Below are positions 61,368 through 64,000 of a stretch of 64,000 bases of DNA, piece by piece. Numbering within the stretch: position 1 is the first letter of the stretch; the number at the start of each line of letters is the position of its first letter. The translations under genes were made by a program, and so were the position numbers. The notes beneath the pieces are model-generated. The model ran no database searches and was not told where the DNA came from. It worked only from the letters and a program-made list of their open reading frames with translations. This DNA comes from CBFFRJ01 sp051486985 (GTDB taxonomy: Bacteria; Pseudomonadota; Gammaproteobacteria; Enterobacterales; Enterobacteriaceae). The stretch lies in the NCBI RefSeq assembly GCF_051486985.1, contig NZ_JAHVDV010000001.1, positions 248,001-312,000 on the forward strand, in the 5' to 3' direction.

Positions 61368-61958
61368 TCAGTAATCAATGCCGATTTGCGCTTTGATCCC
61401 TGCCTCAAAGGCATGTTTCACCGGGCGCAATTCACTGACCGTGTCGGCCAGTTCCAGTATATCCCGGTGGCAACCGCGGCCCGTAATGATTACCGTCTGG
61501 CTGGCGGGCCGACTTTTCAGCGCATCCAGCACCGACGCCAGTGGCAGATAGTCATAGGCCACCATGTAGGTCAGCTCATCGAGAAGCACCATATCGAGGG
61601 AGGGATCGGCCAGCATACGCTGCGCGTGTTCCCAGACGGCGAGACAGGCCGCCGTATCGCTCTCTTTATTCTGCGTGTCCCAGGTAAAACCGGTAGCCAT
61701 AACCTGGAATTCCACCCCCAGGGGCTCAAGCAGATTTCGCTCGCCGTTAGGCCATGTCCCTTTAATAAACTGGATGACGCCAACCTTTTTATTATGTCCG
61801 ACAGCGCGAGTGGCGGTACCAAAAGCGGCGGTGGTTTTACCTTTACCATTACCGGTAAAAACAATAATGATGCCGCGCTCATCCTGCGCGGCTGCCACGC
61901 GGGCGTCCACGCGTTCTTTTACACGTTGCTGGCGCTGCTGATAACGTTCTTCATTCAT
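61368..61958 (-). CDS. btuR: Cob(I)alamin adenosyltransferase
   Basis: 196-residue CobA/BtuR enzyme with the P-loop variant GNGKGKTTAAFG (36-47) and the VLLDELTYM segment. It adenosylates corrinoids for B12 assimilation. The 5' end overlaps the yciK stop by 4 bp, as in E. coli, so the two are co-transcribed. Confidence 0.96.
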   Translation of the reverse strand: MNEERYQQRQQRVKERVDARVAAAQDERGIIIVFTGNGKGKTTAAFGTATRAVGHNKKVGVIQFIKGTWPNGERNLLEPLGVEFQVMATGFTWDTQNKESDTAACLAVWEHAQRMLADPSLDMVLLDELTYMVAYDYLPLASVLDALKSRPASQTVIITGRGCHRDILELADTVSELRPVKHAFEAGIKAQIGIDY

Positions 61959-62713
61959 TGTGATATCCCCGGTTTTCGTCCTGGTTGCGCGTCAAAGGTC
62001 ATGCCTGTTTTGCGGCGACTGTCATCACCCATCAACCACAGATAGAGTGGCATAATATCCGCTGGCGTCTTCAGTTTTTGCGGATCTTCCGACGGAAATG
62101 CGCTTGCCCGCATGCTGGTACGGGTACCGCCAGGGTTGATGCAATTTACCCGCAGCCGGTTCTGGTACTCCTCTGCCAGCACCTGCATCATTCCCTCTGT
62201 TGCAAACTTCGAAGCCGCGTAAGCCCCCCAGTTTGCCCGTCCCTGGCGGCCTACGCTTGAAGAGGTAAACACCAGCGAACCGTTTTCCGCCTTGAGTAAT
62301 AAAGGAAGAAGCGCCTGGGTCAGATAAAAGGTGGCATTAACATTGACCTGCATTACCGCATTCCAGACGTCAGGTTTCTGTTCATCCATCGGGCAAACGT
62401 CGCCCAGTAAACCGGCATTGTGCAGCACGCCATCCAGTCGCGGGTAGCGGGTGGCAAGCTGATGGGCAAGGGCGTGGCAATCCTCAGGGGTGCAGGTGGC
62501 GAGGTTGAGCAGATAAATACTGGCGGCCTGCCCCCCGCGTTGCGAGATGCTGTCGGCAACGCGGCGAAGTTTCTCTTCGTTACGACCCAGCAAAATGACG
62601 CGGGCACCGTAAGCGGCGTAAGTGAGCGCGGCCTCTTTACCGATCCCATCGCTGGCACCGGTGACCAGGATGATATGGTTGCGTAGCAGGTCGCGTTGTG
62701 GCTGGTAATGCAC
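61955..62713 (-). CDS. yciK: YciK, short-chain dehydrogenase (GTG start)
   Basis: 252-residue SDR with NAD(P) motif TGASDGIG, the NAG segment (LHNAGLLG) and catalytic YAASK. The substrate is unknown. The GTG at 62713 (VHYQPQRDLL) has AGGAG five bases upstream and gives the E. coli length; the long upstream open frame is not supported. It is the first gene of yciK-btuR and is divergent from sohB. Confidence 0.94.
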   Translation of the reverse strand: MHYQPQRDLLRNHIILVTGASDGIGKEAALTYAAYGARVILLGRNEEKLRRVADSISQRGGQAASIYLLNLATCTPEDCHALAHQLATRYPRLDGVLHNAGLLGDVCPMDEQKPDVWNAVMQVNVNATFYLTQALLPLLLKAENGSLVFTSSSVGRQGRANWGAYAASKFATEGMMQVLAEEYQNRLRVNCINPGGTRTSMRASAFPSEDPQKLKTPADIMPLYLWLMGDDSRRKTGMTFDAQPGRKPGISQ

Positions 62714-62933
62714 ACTGACTCCTTGGTCTGCGCAGGGTGAACTGATGTTGGCTTTATGCCTGAAATGACCGGCTATTTCAATCAGTCTGGGGGAGAGTCG
62801 TCGGTCAGCCGGTACAAAGGCGCTGGAAAAAGGGGGCATACCCGCCAGGAGGAGAGCGATGCAGTGCAGACGCGCACCAGCACCTCATGTACACTGGCTG
62901 TGAACGTTAAGTGGCTGAACCAAGGTGGAATAC

Positions 62934-63980
62934 GTGGAATTACTGTCTGAATATGGTTTGTTTTTGGCCAAAGTTGCGACTCTGGTTGTCGCGATAGCCG
63001 TTGTAGCTATCCTCATCGTTAACCTGAGGCAGCGCAAGCGTCAGCGGGGGGAGCTTCGCATCACCCGCCTGAGTGAACATTATAAAGAGATGCAGGAGGA
63101 GATGGCGGTGGCGTTGCTTGACGAGCAGCAGCAAAAACTCTGGCATAAAGCGCAAAAGAAAAAAGCAAAGCTTGAGGCAAAGGAAGCCAAAGCCAAAGCA
63201 AAACGAGGCGAGACAGCCACAAGCTTAAGTCCGCGCATTTTTGTCCTGGATTTTAAAGGAAGTATGGACGCGCACGAAGTTGAATCATTACGTGAAGAGA
63301 TAACGGCCGTTTTAACCCTGGCCCAACCCGAGGATCGGGTTGTCGTTCGACTGGAAAGTCCGGGCGGTGTGGTGCATGGCTACGGTCTGGCAGCCTCTCA
63401 GTTGCAACGTCTTCGTGATAAAAACATTCCACTGACGATAGCAGTGGACAAAGTCGCCGCCAGCGGCGGTTATATGATGGCCTGCGTGGCTGATACTATC
63501 GTTGCCGCGCCGTTCGCCATTATCGGTTCGATTGGTGTTGTCGCACAGATCCCCAACTTTAACCGTTTCCTGAAAGGCAAAGAGATCGACATCGAGCTGC
63601 ACACCGCCGGGCAGTATAAACGTACGCTCACGCTCCTCGGAGAGAACACCGAAGAAGGTCGACAGAAATTCCGTGAAAGTCTTAATGAGACGCACGATCT
63701 GTTTAAAGAATTTGTTCATCAGATGCGCCCGCAACTGGATATCGATAGCGTGGCGACAGGCGAACACTGGTACGGCACCCAGGCGCTGGAAAAAGGTCTG
63801 GTCGATGCCGTAGGCACCAGCGATGAACTTTTGCTGGGCCTTTATGACAAACACGACGTCATTGGCGTGCGTTATCAGCAGCGTAAAAAATTGATGGAAA
63901 GGTTTACTGGCAGTGCGACTGAAAGCGTTGATAAGCTATTAATGCGCTGGTGGCAGCGAGGGCAGAAACCGATGATGTAA
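62934..63980 (+). CDS. sohB: SohB, S49-family membrane peptidase (GTG start)
   Basis: 348 residues. An N-terminal membrane helix (about 8-30) and a charged Lys/Ala/Glu-rich coil (about 40-95) precede the S49 protease domain with nucleophile S177 (KVAASGGYMMA) and general base K229 (TAGQYKRTLT). In E. coli extra copies relieve a degP defect. The GTG at 62934 (VELLSEYGLF) follows AGGTGG and aligns with the E. coli start; an in-frame GTG three codons earlier is less likely. Confidence 0.95.
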   Translation: MELLSEYGLFLAKVATLVVAIAVVAILIVNLRQRKRQRGELRITRLSEHYKEMQEEMAVALLDEQQQKLWHKAQKKKAKLEAKEAKAKAKRGETATSLSPRIFVLDFKGSMDAHEVESLREEITAVLTLAQPEDRVVVRLESPGGVVHGYGLAASQLQRLRDKNIPLTIAVDKVAASGGYMMACVADTIVAAPFAIIGSIGVVAQIPNFNRFLKGKEIDIELHTAGQYKRTLTLLGENTEEGRQKFRESLNETHDLFKEFVHQMRPQLDIDSVATGEHWYGTQALEKGLVDAVGTSDELLLGLYDKHDVIGVRYQQRKKLMERFTGSATESVDKLLMRWWQRGQKPMM

Positions 63981-64000
63981 ACGAAACGCGAGGTGTGAGC

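Overview
The window is chromosomal backbone DNA of an enteric gamma-proteobacterium (Enterobacteriaceae). Nearly every gene is recognisable as the orthologue of an Escherichia coli gene, usually with near-identical length. TonB, the YkgJ-family gene beside ompW and the overall divergence suggest the Enterobacter/Lelliottia/Leclercia side of the family rather than Escherichia itself. The genus cannot be fixed without a database search.

Layout. 1-3.2 kb: the rsxABCD electron-transfer operon, read leftwards. 3.3-5.7 kb: ydgK, the small Hha-family gene cnu, the micro-protein gene blr and the oxidoreductase ydgJ. 5.7-10.8 kb: add and malY-malX with the divergent repressor malI and two MalI-type operators. 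10.8-17 kb: ydgA, manA, fumA and fumC. 17-20 kb: the replication terminator gene tus with a Ter site just upstream, and rstAB with a PhoP-like box. 20-27 kb: ydgC, folM, ydgI, ydgH and pntAB. 27.4-28.1 kb: two identical tRNA-Tyr genes followed by 178-bp repeats, as in the E. coli tyrTV/rtT locus. 28-38 kb: purU, ychJ, rssA-rssB, galU, hns, tdk, adhE and ychE. 39-45 kb: oppABCDF. 45-52 kb: yciU, clsA, yciY, an SMR efflux gene, yciI, tonB, yciA, yciB, yciC, a Cys-rich YkgJ-family gene and ompW. 52-59 kb: the complete trp operon with promoter, operator, leader peptide and attenuator. 59-64 kb: rnm(yciV)-yciO, rluB, btuR-yciK and sohB.

The genes fall into a few functional groups: redox and energy metabolism (Rsx, PntAB, FumA/C, AdhE), import (Opp, TonB, MalX), tryptophan synthesis, nucleoid and stress regulation (H-NS, Cnu, RssB, RstAB) and replication termination (Tus/Ter). 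Compared with my memory of the E. coli K-12 map, pntAB and tyrTV-purU, which lie about 8 map-minutes apart there on either side of the terminus, are direct neighbours here. uidABC/uidR/hdhA, kch, yciEFG and yciQ are absent from their usual places, and an SMR efflux gene sits where kch would be.

I found no prophage, insertion sequence, CRISPR array or obviously novel multi-gene system. The most notable signals are repeat-associated ambiguous bases (in rsxC and in the tRNA-Tyr repeats), the synteny junction at the tRNA-Tyr repeats, the kch-site SMR gene, and several small or unusually started genes that are easily missed.
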